Source: Rhodoferax ferrireducens (GTDB taxonomy: Bacteria; Pseudomonadota; Gammaproteobacteria; Burkholderiales; Burkholderiaceae_C). From it: DNA of 64,000 nucleotides. Location: NCBI GenBank assembly GCA_002083775.1, contig MTEI01000006.1, positions 173,563-237,562 on the forward strand, in the 5' to 3' direction. The position numbers were made by a program, and so were the translations under genes. Below are positions 63,912 through 64,000 of this stretch, piece by piece (within the stretch, counting starts at the first letter, position 1; each line of letters begins with the position of its first letter). The notes beneath the pieces are model-generated. The model was not told the DNA's origin and ran no database searches. It worked only from the letters and a program-made list of their open reading frames with translations.

Positions 63912-64000
63912 CACTACTGTCCGGTTAAAAGTCGAACAAAATCAACTGGTTAGCGATAGGTGGTGGTGTGATTTGGGAGCGATCGGGCTGCAAGGCGCAT
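63912..64000 (-). mobile_element. Edge of a second, diverged copy of the IS4-type element
   Basis: It begins CACTACTGTCCGGT, the same 14-bp end as the IS at 42062, then runs like the right end of that IS in reverse. It differs from it over 63957-63985, so it is a related isoform. The rest lies outside the window. Confidence 0.88.
63926..64000 (-). CDS. IS4-family transposase, C-terminal end (partial)
   Basis: Only the last 24 codons are in the window, ending LILFDF with TAA at 63926-63928. The tail CALQPDRSQITPPPIANQLI aligns to CALQPDDLQDQPAPLSNQLI of the transposase at 42207, so it is a homologous but not identical transposase. Confidence 0.8.

Overview
The window is high-GC, densely coding bacterial DNA, most likely from a betaproteobacterium of the family Comamonadaceae (Rhodoferax/Polaromonas-like). 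I infer this from the gene content: a DctSR/DctPQM C4-dicarboxylate-type TRAP system, a fused IIA-HPr-EI fructose PTS, and an RbbA-type exporter. It also fits the short repeat built on AGCCCTTAT..ATAAGGGCT that occurs about nine times here. No rRNA, tRNA or CRISPR array was seen.

Layout. 1-2.9 kb: a partial periplasmic binding protein, a porin-like barrel and a phosphofructokinase. 3-13.9 kb: a dicarboxylate-type TRAP region. The regulator dctR and kinase dctS are separated by an oppositely oriented secreted phosphoesterase; then come an MscS channel, a degenerate UbiA-like membrane protein, two tandem TRAP binding proteins and dctQM. 14-25 kb: an MBL hydrolase and an unusual type I restriction-modification island in the order hsdR-hsdS-(membrane zinc-ribbon)-(DUF3800)-(unknown)-(decayed genes)-(DUF296 fusion)-hsdM. 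25-31.4 kb: the fructose PTS regulon (LacI-type regulator, fruB, fruK, fruA) with two visible operators. 31.6-36 kb: small metabolic genes, a sugar dehydrogenase, a decayed oxidoreductase, a DUF2306 membrane protein and a divergent LysR regulator. 36-41 kb: an ABC exporter operon (HlyD-RbbA-YhhJ type). 41-44 kb: a DUF2252 gene split by a complete IS4-type element with a 9-bp target duplication. 44-49.3 kb: an RND efflux pair and a PduO adenosyltransferase. 49.4-52.4 kb: an FAD-linked oxidase, an ATP-grasp enzyme and a glutaredoxin-like protein. 52.5-59.8 kb: a 1912-residue autotransporter lying between two diverged direct repeats that carry broken and intact copies of a GST-like gene and a TauE permease. 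59.8-64 kb: a hemerythrin-PAS-GGDEF-EAL-CZB signalling protein, a DUF3079 protein and the edge of a second, diverged IS copy.

How it works together. The core genes suggest a heterotroph that takes up organic acids (TRAP) and fructose (PTS, with 1-phosphofructokinase and 6-phosphofructokinase). Accessory DNA is concentrated in the restriction island, the IS-split gene and the autotransporter insertion. The best candidate for an undescribed system is the set of three translationally overlapped genes after hsdS (18984-20708), placed between the specificity and modification subunits of a type I system. All functions are read from sequence and remembered family features; no search was run.
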